From: Bacillota bacterium
GTDB taxonomy: Bacteria; Bacillota; Clostridia; Tissierellales; Peptoniphilaceae
Reading direction: 5' to 3'
Assembly (NCBI GenBank): GCA_023442775.1
Contig: JAEZXH010000005.1
Location: 1 to 61,594, forward strand
DNA: 61,594 nt
Notes under the pieces: generated by a model
The model's database searches: none
The model's input: the letters and a program-made list of their open reading frames with translations, nothing else
What the model was told of the DNA's origin: nothing
Position numbers and translations under genes: made by a program
In this document: positions 16,512 through 24,962 of the stretch, piece after piece
Position numbering within the stretch: position 1 is the stretch's first letter
Layout of the letters: each line of letters opens with the position of its first letter

Positions 16512-16794
16512 AGAGGAGAGCTTCCACGCCGTCGAGGCGCAGATAGGGGATGACGAGGAATTTATCCAAGTCGATGGAGAGGTCTTCATCGCGGACGAAG
16601 AGGGGGACGTAGACGTCAATGCCCTGGACCGAGATTTTCTTGTGGGTATTTTCCTTGTGGGGCGTGCCCAAACGGACACTGGCCGAGCGAATCGCCGCGC
16701 CGCAGCACCCGCCGGCGAGGGCAATTTCTAAAGTGATGGACGAGGCCTTCTTCTCCTCGATGTAGGAGAGGGCCGAGGGAGTCAAAGTAATCAT
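16510..16794 (-). CDS. CC/Se-motif family protein (HesB/IscA-like)
   Basis: A 94-residue protein with an IALAGGCCGAAI segment: the double-Cys signature of the CC/Se-motif family, where some relatives carry selenocysteine in place of one Cys. Here both are ordinary Cys codons, so it is not a selenoprotein. The fold is predicted to resemble HesB/IscA, suggesting a redox or Fe-S role, but function is unknown. GAAAGGAG precedes the ATG, and an extended -10 (TGCTATACT, minus strand, about 16817-16825) lies just upstream. A plus-strand TATACT at about 16859 serves the divergent gene. Confidence 0.7.
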   Translation of the reverse strand: MITLTPSALSYIEEKKASSITLEIALAGGCCGAAIRSASVRLGTPHKENTHKKISVQGIDVYVPLFVRDEDLSIDLDKFLVIPYLRLDGVEALL

Positions 16795-16891
16795 AGGCGC
16801 TCCTTTCTCATTTCTCTAAGTATAGCATAATCGTCGATTGAGAGGAGGAGAGGTCGGGTATACTACAAAGGATCAGAAAGGGGGACGGCGA

Positions 16892-17266
16892 ATGAAGCTG
16901 CCTACGAAAAAAATCTTGAGCATCCTCATGCCTCGGGCCACTCGGCTGTTGGGAAAACCGGGACGAGTCATGCACCTTGTGAAACACGCCACCGGTCTCA
17001 TCGAAGACGGAAGTCAATTTGAGGGGATTCGCAGAGACCTCTTGACCCTCTTCGCCCTCTTAAAGGACAGTCTCCTCGGACGCTACCACGGCGTGAGCAA
17101 AAAGAACCTCGCCCTCATCATCGCCGGGATTTTGTACCTTGTAAACCCCATGGACCTCATCCCCGACTTTCTCCTCGGCGTGGGTTTTCTCGACGACGTG
17201 AGTGTGTTGATGATGATCTTAAACCGTCTCTCCGACGAACTGGATCACTACCGTGAGTTCCACTAA
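16892..17266 (+). CDS. YkvA-like DUF1232 membrane protein
   Basis: A 124-residue protein ending in the DUF1232 signature (IIAGILYLVNPMDLIPDFL, then GFLDDVSVL), found in YkvA-type membrane proteins of unknown role. The ATG at 16892 has GGGGGA upstream; the frame is open further 5' but has no start with a ribosome binding site. It begins a three-gene unit with overlapping or closely spaced genes. Confidence 0.8.
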   Translation: MKLPTKKILSILMPRATRLLGKPGRVMHLVKHATGLIEDGSQFEGIRRDLLTLFALLKDSLLGRYHGVSKKNLALIIAGILYLVNPMDLIPDFLLGVGFLDDVSVLMMILNRLSDELDHYREFH

Positions 17267-17270
17267 GGCG

Positions 17271-17519
17271 ATGGGGCTCTACCTTCTTCTCATGAACCTC
17301 CTCACCTTCTTCGCCTATGGCCTCGACAAGTCCAGGGCGAAGAGGGGGAGGTGGCGAATCAGAGAGAAGACACTTCATCTCCTCGGCCTCCTCGGCGGAG
17401 GAGTTGGAGGACTTTTGGGGAGATCGGTGTTTCATCACAAGACCCACCGTCGGGCCTTTTTTTATTCCAACCTCTTTGGCATCCTCATCGCCCTATTCAT
17501 CCTGTTTTTCTGGAGGTGA
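17271..17519 (+). CDS. DUF1294 family membrane protein
   Basis: An 82-residue protein with the DUF1294 pattern: a first membrane helix, then AYGLDKSRAKRGRWRIREK, TLHLLGLLGG, and a HHKTHRRAFF segment before the last helix. Function is unknown. ATG 17271 fits the family start; the in-frame GTG at 17253 would overlap the previous gene and is an alternative. Confidence 0.75.
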   Translation: MGLYLLLMNLLTFFAYGLDKSRAKRGRWRIREKTLHLLGLLGGGVGGLLGRSVFHHKTHRRAFFYSNLFGILIALFILFFWR

Positions 17520-17523
17520 AGTC

Positions 17524-18279
17524 ATGGACCAAAACCTGGCAAGACGCTATCTCTACGAAGCCAGTCGCCACCTCGAATACGACGCCATGGAGGAGGCGAA
17601 GGAGGCCATCCAGGGCCTCATCGACGAAGGGCTTTCCAAGGGGAAGAGTCTCGAGAGGGTCCTCGAGGAGCTGGGGGACCCTTATGTCCTGGGTCAACAC
17701 TTTGCCCGTCGGGGAAACCTCCTCACCTCGGGGAGGACCTACGACGAGTACGTCCGGGTCCTTCTCGTCACCGCAATCGGCACGGCTCTGGGCATCCTCC
17801 TCTCCCGGGAGGGGGACCGCCTGGGCCTTCTCTTTTCCGGGGAGAGTTTTCTCCTCGCCCTCTGGACCATCCTCTTTGCCCTCGTGGAGCGGGCGAAGAT
17901 GAGCCGCCTCGGAAAGCGACTCTTGGAGCCCTGGCACATCGAGGCCCTCTACGGGGAGGGACCGGGGCCTCTGTCGCCTCTTCGCCTCGCCCCGGCGGGG
18001 ATTTGGAGCCTCCTCTTCGGCCACGCCTGGGCCAAGGGCGCCGCCGCCATTGAAGGCCTCGCCCTCTTGTTTACCCTAAGCCACACCCAGCGGGTCCTCG
18101 CCATTTCCCTGCGGGCAAAACGGGAGGGGATTTTCGCCGCACTCGACGGTCTCGGGGCTCTCCTCTCTCTCTATGGATTCTTCCAAAAAGGCCCCTGGAG
18201 CCTTGGAATAATGGGACTTCTTTTTGTTGGGAGGGTCCTGTGGCGCCTCCTTCGGGAGAAATTTCCTATGTTTTCGTGA
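17524..18279 (+). CDS. HAAS-domain membrane protein
   Basis: A 251-residue protein whose first 65 residues form a HAAS-like cytosolic helical domain (YLYEASRHLEYDAMEEAKEA, then LEELGDPYVLGQHF), followed by hydrophobic segments from about residue 75. HAAS domains usually sit beside PadR regulators, but none is nearby. The ATG has GGAGGT in front and lies 4 bp after the DUF1294 gene. Role unknown. Confidence 0.7.
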   Translation: MDQNLARRYLYEASRHLEYDAMEEAKEAIQGLIDEGLSKGKSLERVLEELGDPYVLGQHFARRGNLLTSGRTYDEYVRVLLVTAIGTALGILLSREGDRLGLLFSGESFLLALWTILFALVERAKMSRLGKRLLEPWHIEALYGEGPGPLSPLRLAPAGIWSLLFGHAWAKGAAAIEGLALLFTLSHTQRVLAISLRAKREGIFAALDGLGALLSLYGFFQKGPWSLGIMGLLFVGRVLWRLLREKFPMFS

Positions 18280-18297
18280 AAAAGTGAAAAAAACCTC

Positions 18298-18330
18298 ATC
18301 CTGCCCCTTAAATCGGGGCAGGATTTCTGT
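18298..18330 (+). terminator. Terminator before the liv operon
   Basis: A perfect 10-bp stem ATCCTGCCCC/GGGGCAGGAT with a 7-base loop, followed by a T-rich stretch that merges into the next promoter. Confidence 0.8.
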
Positions 18331-18336
18331 TATAAT
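18328..18336 (+). promoter_or_regulatory. Extended -10 promoter of the liv operon
   Basis: TGTTATAAT is a perfect extended -10 directly behind the terminator stem, about 48 bp upstream of livJ. Confidence 0.65.
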
Positions 18337-18383
18337 ACACCTTAAATCTTTAGTCATGATCTAGATGGATAGGAGGAAGGAAC

Positions 18384-19568
18384 ATGTTGAAAAAGAAACT
18401 CTCCATGCTCATGGCCTCTGTGCTCTTGCTCACCGCTTGCGGCGGCGCAGGAAACGGAGCCAACACCCAAGCCAATAATGGCGCAGCCAATGCCGATGCT
18501 GCCACCACCATTAAGCTTGGGGGCATTGTGCCCAAGACCGGAGACGTCGCCGTCTATGGTCTGACCGCTGAGAATGGGATGAAGCTTGCCATCGATGAAA
18601 TCAACGCCAACGGTGGCGTCGACGGCAAACAGCTCGAGTACGTCAGCTACGACGACAAGGGCGACCCCACGGAAGCCGTCAACCTCTATCAAAAGCTCAT
18701 GGATGAGGGCGTCAACGCCATCCTCGGACCCATCACCTCGAAGCCGGCTCTCGCAGTGGCCAGTGCCGCCCAAGCCGATGGCGTGCCCATGATCACCCCG
18801 ACGGGAACCCAGCTCGACATCACCGCTGGAAAGCCCAACGTCTTCCGCGCCTGCTTCACCGACCCCTACCAAGGCGTGCTCCTGGCCACCTATGCGGCGG
18901 ATAACCTGAAGGCGAAGACTGCCGCCGTTCTTCGCAACAACTCCAGCGACTACTCCATGGGGGTTGCAGACCAGTTCATCACCACTGCCAAGGAAAAGGG
19001 CATCGACATCGTCGCCGACGAGGGATACTCGGATTCCGACAATGACTTCAAGGCCCAATTGACCACCATCGCCGGGAAGAACCCCGATGTGCTCATTGTG
19101 CCCGACTATTACGAAAAGATCGCCCTCATCACCGTCCAAGCCCGTCAAGCCAATGTGAAGGCCACCTTCCTCGGCAGCGACGGCTGGGATGGCGTGGTGA
19201 AGACCTTGAACGAGAGCGACTATGGTGACATTGAAAACTCCTATTTCACCAATCACTTCTCCTTGGACGACACCTCCAACAAGGTCCAGGCATTCGTCAA
19301 GGCCTACGAGGAAAAGTACGGCGAAGAACCCAGCGCCTTTGCCGCCCTCGGCTACGACGCAGTCTACCTCTACAAGAACGCCTTTGGCGCTGCAGGGGGA
19401 ACGGATTTTGAAGCGGTGAGCAACGCCCTGAAGGCCGCCTCCTTTGAAGGGGTCACCGGCGCACTCACCTTTGACGATGCGAACAACCCTGTGAAGGCGG
19501 GGACCATCATCAAGATCGTCGGCGGAAAGTACGTCTTCGACTCCGTCGTCCAACCCGAAGCCAACTAA
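18384..19568 (+). CDS. livJ: Branched-chain amino-acid ABC transporter substrate-binding lipoprotein
   Basis: A 394-residue periplasmic-binding-protein-type lipoprotein. The lipobox is LLTAC with Cys19 as the lipid-modified residue, followed by an Asn/Ala-rich linker. The LivJ/LivK core is clear: KLGGIVPKTGDVAVYG, YDDKGDPTEAVNLYQKL, and VPMITPTGTQ. It captures leucine, isoleucine and valine or a similar ligand outside the cell and passes it to LivHM. AGGAGGAA precedes the ATG. A 55-bp gap separates it from livH. Confidence 0.92.
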   Translation: MLKKKLSMLMASVLLLTACGGAGNGANTQANNGAANADAATTIKLGGIVPKTGDVAVYGLTAENGMKLAIDEINANGGVDGKQLEYVSYDDKGDPTEAVNLYQKLMDEGVNAILGPITSKPALAVASAAQADGVPMITPTGTQLDITAGKPNVFRACFTDPYQGVLLATYAADNLKAKTAAVLRNNSSDYSMGVADQFITTAKEKGIDIVADEGYSDSDNDFKAQLTTIAGKNPDVLIVPDYYEKIALITVQARQANVKATFLGSDGWDGVVKTLNESDYGDIENSYFTNHFSLDDTSNKVQAFVKAYEEKYGEEPSAFAALGYDAVYLYKNAFGAAGGTDFEAVSNALKAASFEGVTGALTFDDANNPVKAGTIIKIVGGKYVFDSVVQPEAN

Positions 19569-19623
19569 GTCGCGTAAGGCCACCCTCACCGGTGGCCTTC
19601 CCTTTATCTGAAAGGAGAAGGAT

Positions 19624-20523
19624 GTGGACAAATCTTTGGAACTCTTGCTCCAAACCATCAACGGTCTGCAGATCGGCTCGATCTACGCCTTGGTGGCCCT
19701 GGGCTACACCATGGTCTACGGGATTGCCAAACTCATCAACTTTGCCCACGGCGACATCATTATGGTGGGAAGCTATGTGGCACTCTTTAGCATCACGCTC
19801 CAGTTGCAGCAAATGGGGGTTCCCCTCTATCTCGCAATGATTCCGGCGCTTCTCATCTGCGCCCTCTTCGGCGTCGTCATCGAACGCATCGCCTACAAAC
19901 CCCTGCGCAACAGTCCCAGAATCTCAAACCTCATCACTGCCATTGGGGTGAGTCTCTTCTTGCAAAACCTCTTTATGAAACTCTTTGGCGCCGGCGCCCG
20001 CCCCGTGCCGAAGATTTTCCCCCAACCGGCTCTAAGCCTCGGGAGTGTCTCCATTGGGGTGAGCACCATCGTCACCATCTGCATCACCGCGATTCTCACC
20101 GTGCTTTTGCAGCTCTTCATGCGAAAGACGAAGTACGGGAAGGCCCTCATCGCCACCAGCGAAGACTATGGCGCCGCGTCCCTCGTGGGGATTAACGTGG
20201 ATACGACGATGACCCTCACCTTCGCCATCGGCTCCGCCCTCGCTGGAGTTGCCAGCGTCCTCTACCTCTCGAGTTACCCCCAAGTGGAGCCCCTCATGGG
20301 GTCCATGCTTGGCATCAAGGCCTTTACCGCCGCAGTCCTCGGGGGGATTGGCCTCATTCCCGGTGCGGTCTTAGGAGGCGTCATCTTAGGCGTCATCGAA
20401 TCCTTGACCCGCGCCTATCTGTCCAGTAAACTCGCCGACGCCATCGTCTTTGGGGTGCTCATCCTCGTGCTCCTCATCAAGCCCACCGGGCTCCTTGGCA
20501 AGAACCAGAGAGAGAAGGTGTAA
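19624..20523 (+). CDS. livH: Branched-chain amino-acid ABC transporter permease LivH
   Basis: A 299-residue membrane permease with the LivH start (GLQIGSIYALVALGYTMVYG) and INFAHGDIIMVGSYVAL. The GTG at 19624 is used, with GAAAGGAG upstream. It pairs with LivM to form the membrane channel of the transporter. Translation runs on into livM with 1 bp between stop and start. Confidence 0.92.
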   Translation: MDKSLELLLQTINGLQIGSIYALVALGYTMVYGIAKLINFAHGDIIMVGSYVALFSITLQLQQMGVPLYLAMIPALLICALFGVVIERIAYKPLRNSPRISNLITAIGVSLFLQNLFMKLFGAGARPVPKIFPQPALSLGSVSIGVSTIVTICITAILTVLLQLFMRKTKYGKALIATSEDYGAASLVGINVDTTMTLTFAIGSALAGVASVLYLSSYPQVEPLMGSMLGIKAFTAAVLGGIGLIPGAVLGGVILGVIESLTRAYLSSKLADAIVFGVLILVLLIKPTGLLGKNQREKV

Positions 20524-20524
20524 C

Positions 20525-21493
20525 ATGACAAGAGATCGAAAGGGCATGTACGCCTTCACCGCACTTCTGCTGTTCATGGTCTACCTCGCCATCTTCGGCA
20601 TCAATACCGCAGGCCTTTTGTCTCGCTACGCCATGAGTCAGTTCATCCTCATCTGCATCAACATCATCTTGGCCACGAGCTTAAACGTCACCGTCGGGAA
20701 CTTGGGACAGATTACCCTGGGCCACGCGGGCTTCATGTCCGTCGGGGCCTACACCGCCGCTCTCTTTACAAAAGCGGCGATTCTCCCCGGCCTTCCCGGC
20801 TACTTCGTGGGCCTTCTCCTCGGCGGCCTCTTGGCCTGTGTCATGGGAATCGTCATCGGCATTCCCGCCCTGCGCCTCAAGGGGGACTACCTCGCCATCA
20901 TCACCCTCGCCTTTGGGGAGATTATCCGGGTTCTCATCGAGTACTTCGACTTCACCGGCGGCGCCCAGGGCCTCATGGGGATTCCCGTGATGCGAAACCC
21001 TGGAATCATCTACCTCTTGACGGTGATTTCCCTCGCCATGATGTTCTCCCTCATGACCTCCCGCCACGGCCGCGCCGTCCTCGCCATTCGAGAAGACGAG
21101 ATTGCCGCCGAGGCCTCGGGGATTCCCGTCACCTATTACAAGACCTTCGCCTTCGCGGTCTCCGCCTTCTTCGCCGGAATTGCGGGAGGCATCTACGCCC
21201 ACAACGTGGGACTTCTCGGGGCGAAGCAATTCGACTACAACTACTCCATCAACATCCTCGTCATGGTGGTCCTCGGGGGGATGGGATCCTTCACTGGCGC
21301 CACCTTGGCCGCCGTGGTCCTCACCCTGGTCTCGGGTCTTCTCGTCCAGTTTAACGAGTACCGGATGATCATCTACGCCCTCGTCCTCGTCATCATGATG
21401 ATCTTCCGCCCCGAAGGCCTCTTGGGACGCAAGGAATTCTCCCTGCGCGCCTTCATGGCCAACATCGACAAGAAGAGGAGGGCACGGCGATGA
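20525..21493 (+). CDS. livM: Branched-chain amino-acid ABC transporter permease LivM
   Basis: A 322-residue permease with TSLNVTVGNLGQITLGHAGF and LGGMGSFTGATLA, both typical of LivM. The ATG at 20525 is preferred; upstream in-frame sequence is livH read in another frame. Its stop overlaps the ATG of livG (ATGA). Confidence 0.9.
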   Translation: MTRDRKGMYAFTALLLFMVYLAIFGINTAGLLSRYAMSQFILICINIILATSLNVTVGNLGQITLGHAGFMSVGAYTAALFTKAAILPGLPGYFVGLLLGGLLACVMGIVIGIPALRLKGDYLAIITLAFGEIIRVLIEYFDFTGGAQGLMGIPVMRNPGIIYLLTVISLAMMFSLMTSRHGRAVLAIREDEIAAEASGIPVTYYKTFAFAVSAFFAGIAGGIYAHNVGLLGAKQFDYNYSINILVMVVLGGMGSFTGATLAAVVLTLVSGLLVQFNEYRMIIYALVLVIMMIFRPEGLLGRKEFSLRAFMANIDKKRRARR

Positions 21494-22275
21494 GCGAAAA
21501 ACTGTTAACCGCCAAAGACGTCTCCATCACCTTCGGGGGACTGAGAGCCGTCAGCGACTTGAATATGGACATCTACGAAGGGGAGCTCCTTGGCCTCATC
21601 GGCCCCAACGGCGCGGGAAAAACCACGGTCTTTAACATGATCACCGGGGTCTACACCCCCACCGTGGGAGACATCTTCTTCCGCGGGGAAAACATCGCCG
21701 GGAAGACCCCAGAGGCCATCGTGCGAAAGGGCATCGCCCGCACCTTCCAAAACATCCGCCTCTTCGGCTACCTCTCCGTTCTCGACAACGTGAAGATTGC
21801 GGCGAACCTCGAGATGCACTACGGCATCCTCGCCGGCACCTTCCGCACCAAGAGCTACTGGAAGGAAGAGCGGGAGATTACGAAGCGAGCCATGGAGCTC
21901 TTAAAGATCTTCGACCTCGACGGCTACAAGCACTACTCCGCCCACTCCCTGCCCTATGGGAAGCAGAGAAAACTCGAGATCGCCCGGGCCATGGCCACCC
22001 GTCCCAAGCTCCTGCTCTTAGACGAACCCGCCGCGGGGATGAACCCCATCGAAACCGAGGAGCTCATGGAGACCATCGCCCTCATCCGCCGAGAATTTGG
22101 GATGACCATCCTTCTCATCGAACACGACATGAAACTCGTCCTCGGCATCTGTGAACGCCTCATGGTCTTAAACTACGGCCAAGAGATTGCCTCGGGGGAC
22201 CCGCGCACCGTCATCAATGACCCCCGCGTCGTCGAAGCCTACCTCGGCGGTGCCGTAGAAGGAGGTTTAGCATGA
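21490..22275 (+). CDS. livG: Branched-chain amino-acid ABC transporter ATPase LivG
   Basis: A 261-residue ATPase with Walker A GPNGAGKTT, a YGKQRKLEIA signature region in place of the usual LSGGQ, Walker B LLLLDEPAAGMNP and the HDM switch histidine (IEHDMKLV). The weakened signature is normal for LivG. Coupled by ATGA overlaps on both sides. Confidence 0.93.
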   Translation: MSEKLLTAKDVSITFGGLRAVSDLNMDIYEGELLGLIGPNGAGKTTVFNMITGVYTPTVGDIFFRGENIAGKTPEAIVRKGIARTFQNIRLFGYLSVLDNVKIAANLEMHYGILAGTFRTKSYWKEEREITKRAMELLKIFDLDGYKHYSAHSLPYGKQRKLEIARAMATRPKLLLLDEPAAGMNPIETEELMETIALIRREFGMTILLIEHDMKLVLGICERLMVLNYGQEIASGDPRTVINDPRVVEAYLGGAVEGGLA

Positions 22276-22985
22276 GTCTGTTACGCGTAGAAGACCTCCA
22301 CGTCCACTATGGAAACATCCATGCCCTAAAGGGCATTAACCTCGAGGTCCACGAGGGAGAAATCGTCTCCCTCATCGGTGCCAACGGGGCGGGAAAGACC
22401 ACCACCCTCCAGGCCATCTCCTCCCTCTTGCCCCTCTCCGCGGGCAGCGTCTTCTTCCAAGGAGAAGACATCACCAAGGCGAAGCCCCACGTCATCACCA
22501 AGGCCGGCATCGCCCAAGTCCCGGAAGGGCGTCGGGTCTTTAAGGGCCTCTCCGTCTACGACAACCTGCAACTCGGCGCCTACACCACCAAGGAGAGCGC
22601 CGACGTGCTCCGGCAAAAGATTGAGCGCATCTACGAACGGTTCCCGAGAATGCGGGAGAGAAAGGACCAGCTTGCCGGCACCCTCTCGGGAGGAGAACAG
22701 CAGATGCTCGCCATGGGCCGCGCCATCATGAGTAACCCGAAGCTCCTCCTCTTAGACGAACCCTCCATGGGGCTCTCCCCTCTCTTCGTCCAAGAGATCT
22801 TCGACGTCATCAAGAGCCTCAACGAAGAAGGAGTCACCATCCTTCTCGTCGAGCAAAATGCAAGCCTCGCCCTCGGCATTTCCCACCGGGCCTATGTCCT
22901 GGAGACGGGAAAGATCGTCACCGAAGGGGACGCCAAGGCCCTCGCCCAGGACCCAAAAATCAAAGAAGCCTACCTCGGCGCATAA
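22272..22985 (+). CDS. livF: Branched-chain amino-acid ABC transporter ATPase LivF
   Basis: A 237-residue ATPase with Walker A GANGAGKTTT, signature LSGGEQQMLAMGRA and Walker B LLLLDEPSMGLSP, followed by LLVEQNASLAL, typical of LivF. It forms a heterodimer with LivG. Last gene of the operon, followed by a bidirectional terminator. Confidence 0.93.
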   Translation: MSLLRVEDLHVHYGNIHALKGINLEVHEGEIVSLIGANGAGKTTTLQAISSLLPLSAGSVFFQGEDITKAKPHVITKAGIAQVPEGRRVFKGLSVYDNLQLGAYTTKESADVLRQKIERIYERFPRMRERKDQLAGTLSGGEQQMLAMGRAIMSNPKLLLLDEPSMGLSPLFVQEIFDVIKSLNEEGVTILLVEQNASLALGISHRAYVLETGKIVTEGDAKALAQDPKIKEAYLGA

Positions 22986-22986
22986 G

Positions 22987-23011
22987 AAAAAGCCCCCGAC
23001 GGGGCTTTTTT
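22987..23011. terminator. Bidirectional terminator between livF and the convergent gene
   Basis: A 10-bp stem AAAAAGCCCC/GGGGCTTTTT with a CGAC loop gives a T-run on both strands. Confidence 0.9.
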
Positions 23012-23690
23012 ATTGTCCGAGCCAGCGGAGGACCTCTGGAGTGCGTAGAGCTTCGGCGAGCCAAACTTCAGAAGCGAGCTGGGGTAGGTTATTGGAGTTG
23101 AAATTCTCAAAGTTAATCTTTTCGAGCTCTTCCCTGGGGTACTCGGTTTTAATGGCGTAGGATTCTGACTTATTCCCGTAGGTGTCGACAAAGTCCGCTT
23201 TGGCGCCGATGAAGATTCGAGGAGTTTGAATGTCTTTCGTAAGTTTGAGGAGTTCACTGGACTTCAAGAAGAAACTGTCCACGTGGCCCTTTTTGCTGAA
23301 CGCATCGGGGAGCATAACTTCCACGTTGACAAAGGAGATGGGAGTCTTTGCTTCATCAACGTCTCCATCTGCAGTAAAGGTGGCATGCTCAAGATCAAAA
23401 GTCACCGTGGTTTGAACATACTTATCTCCGAAAGCTTTTTTTCCTGCAACGTCGTATTTTTCTTGGATGGTCCCACTCTCTTGCATCACTTGTTTCGTCT
23501 TTGCCTCTGGGTCTTGGCTTCCAAAGTAGACGGTGCACATCGTCATGCCGAAGATAATTGCTACGAATACGAGTACGGCCTTTAAGCAACCCTTCCTTAC
23601 CCTTTTTTGGTATTCCGGCTGCGTGATATCAACGCCTTGGGAAACTACATCTGTGTTGACCTCGGGGGGTGTACTTTTCTTTCTAAACAC
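23010..23690 (-). CDS. Membrane-anchored protein of unknown function
   Basis: A 226-residue protein with a charged N-terminus, a single membrane segment at about residues 37-57 (AVLVFVAIIFGMTMCTVYFG) and a soluble, probably extracellular domain with mixed beta character. I do not recognise the family. The GTG at 23690 has AGAAGG upstream. Its codon use is visibly less GC-rich than the liv operon, which may point to transfer. It stands alone between liv and the tRNA-Ser gene. Confidence 0.6.
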   Translation of the reverse strand: MFRKKSTPPEVNTDVVSQGVDITQPEYQKRVRKGCLKAVLVFVAIIFGMTMCTVYFGSQDPEAKTKQVMQESGTIQEKYDVAGKKAFGDKYVQTTVTFDLEHATFTADGDVDEAKTPISFVNVEVMLPDAFSKKGHVDSFFLKSSELLKLTKDIQTPRIFIGAKADFVDTYGNKSESYAIKTEYPREELEKINFENFNSNNLPQLASEVWLAEALRTPEVLRWLGQ

Positions 23691-23759
23691 GCCTTCTATT
23701 TTCTAAGTCTAATATAGGATATTTTTGTACGAGGGACAAGGGGCAATCGAAAAAAGCTC

Positions 23760-23788
23760 TTGCAAAGTCGTGGAGGATGCTGTATACT
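23760..23788 (+). promoter_or_regulatory. Promoter of tRNA-Ser and probably SRP RNA
   Basis: TTGCAA, 17 bp, TATACT. It lies 19 bp before the tRNA. No separate promoter is seen in the few bases between the tRNA and the SRP RNA, so the two are probably transcribed together. Confidence 0.75.
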
Positions 23789-23807
23789 TAATTCTTGTAA
23801 TACGTCT

Positions 23808-23899
23808 GGAGAGATGGCTGAGTTGGCTTAAGGCGCTCGCCTGGAAAGCGGGTATACGTTGATAGCGTATCGGGGGTTCGAATCCCCCTCTCTCCGCCA
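23808..23899 (+). tRNA. tRNA-Ser (GGA)
   Basis: A 92-base tRNA with a long variable arm as expected for serine. The acceptor stem is GGAGAGA/TCTCTCC with an encoded GCCA end, the T arm is GGGGGTTCGAATCCCCC, and the anticodon GGA is at 23843-23845, reading UCC and UCU. Confidence 0.95.
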
Positions 23900-23904
23900 G
23901 TATC

Positions 23905-24196
23905 ACATTGCCGAACTAGATGGGGAGGTAGCGGTGCCCTGTAACTTGCAATCCGCTCCAGCAAGGTCGAAGTCCCGGCCGAGATGCCCCATTGTATGGT
24001 CTGCCTCGAAAAAGTGGCGGTGACGATTGGGTCCGACGCAACAGAACCTCATGAACCGTGTCAGGTCTTGACGGAAGCAGCACTAAGTGAGAATTTTTGT
24101 GTGCCGTACGGGGTGCCTGGTCTGAGTTAACTCTTCGGGTACCGCATGGAGTGGTGTAACAGAGCCGGGTGTTTGGCTACATAAGAATGAGCAGGC
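23905..24196 (+). ncRNA. ffs: Signal recognition particle RNA, Gram-positive long form
   Basis: The conserved S-domain core GTGTCAGGTCTTGACGGAAG and GCAGCAC (24058-24082) is unmistakable. The 5' part has the Alu-type GGGGAGGTAGCGGTGCCCTG segment, so this is the long Bacillus/Clostridium-type 6S-like SRP RNA of about 290 bases. The exact 5' end is approximate. It partners with Ffh to target membrane and secreted proteins. In many Firmicutes it lies near dnaX; here an ABC exporter follows instead. Confidence 0.93.
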
Positions 24197-24216
24197 GACG
24201 ACGGTCGTCTTTTTTT
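24197..24216 (+). terminator. Terminator of the SRP RNA
   Basis: GACGAC (24197-24202) pairs with GTCGTC (24204-24209) and seven T follow. The loop is short, so the stem may breathe at its tip. Confidence 0.75.
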
Positions 24217-24230
24217 GTGTCCTGAGAAAC

Positions 24231-24239
24231 TGCTATAAT
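24231..24239 (+). promoter_or_regulatory. Extended -10 promoter of the MacB-like ABC operon
   Basis: TGCTATAAT is a perfect extended -10, about 22 bp before the start codon of the ATPase gene at 24261. Confidence 0.65.
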
Positions 24240-24260
24240 GAAAGGATAGGGGGTGTGTCT

Positions 24261-24962
24261 ATGGCCTATGTGGAAGTCAAAGACTGCGTGAAACGCTATC
24301 AGATGGGAGAGACGGTGGTCCTCGCCAATGCGGGGATCAATTTTTCCGTGGAAAAGGGAGAATTTGTCATTATCCTAGGGCCTAGCGGGGCGGGAAAATC
24401 GACGCTCTTAAACATTTTAGGGGGCATGGACGTCGCCGACGAGGGGGAAATCCTCGTCGATGGGAAGGACATTGCCCGCCTCGACGAGAGGGCGCGCACC
24501 GATTATCGCCGCTACGACGTGGGATTCGTCTTTCAGTTCTACAATCTCCTGCCAAATCTCACGGTACGAGAGAACGTGGAGCTGGCGGCCCAGATCGTCA
24601 AGGGGGCCCAGGACCCGGTGAAGGTCTTGGAACAGGTGGGCCTCTTGGAGCGACTTGACAATTTCCCCGCCCAACTCTCCGGGGGAGAACAGCAGCGGGT
24701 CGCCATCGCCCGGGCCCTTGCGAAAAATCCGAAGCTCCTCCTCTGTGACGAGCCCACGGGTGCCCTCGACTCCCAGACCGGTCGCCAAGTCCTGGGCCTT
24801 CTCTTAGATGCCTGCAGAAAGGGCGGGGCGACGGTTCTCGTCATCACCCACAACCGGGCCCTGGCCCCTCTCGCGGATCGGGTCATCGAGATCGCCGACG
24901 CGAAGGTCCGCGCCACGGAGATCAACTCGCATCCCAAGGGATTGGAGGAGATTGACTGGTGA
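24261..24962 (+). CDS. MacB/LolD-type ABC transporter ATPase
   Basis: A 233-residue ATPase with Walker A GPSGAGKST, signature LSGGEQQRVAIARAL and Walker B LLLCDEPTGALDSQTG, the LolD/MacB type that drives FtsX-like permeases. AAAGGATAGGGGG lies in front of the ATG at 24261. Its stop overlaps the GTG of the next gene, so the two form one transporter. Confidence 0.92.
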   Translation: MAYVEVKDCVKRYQMGETVVLANAGINFSVEKGEFVIILGPSGAGKSTLLNILGGMDVADEGEILVDGKDIARLDERARTDYRRYDVGFVFQFYNLLPNLTVRENVELAAQIVKGAQDPVKVLEQVGLLERLDNFPAQLSGGEQQRVAIARALAKNPKLLLCDEPTGALDSQTGRQVLGLLLDACRKGGATVLVITHNRALAPLADRVIEIADAKVRATEINSHPKGLEEIDW

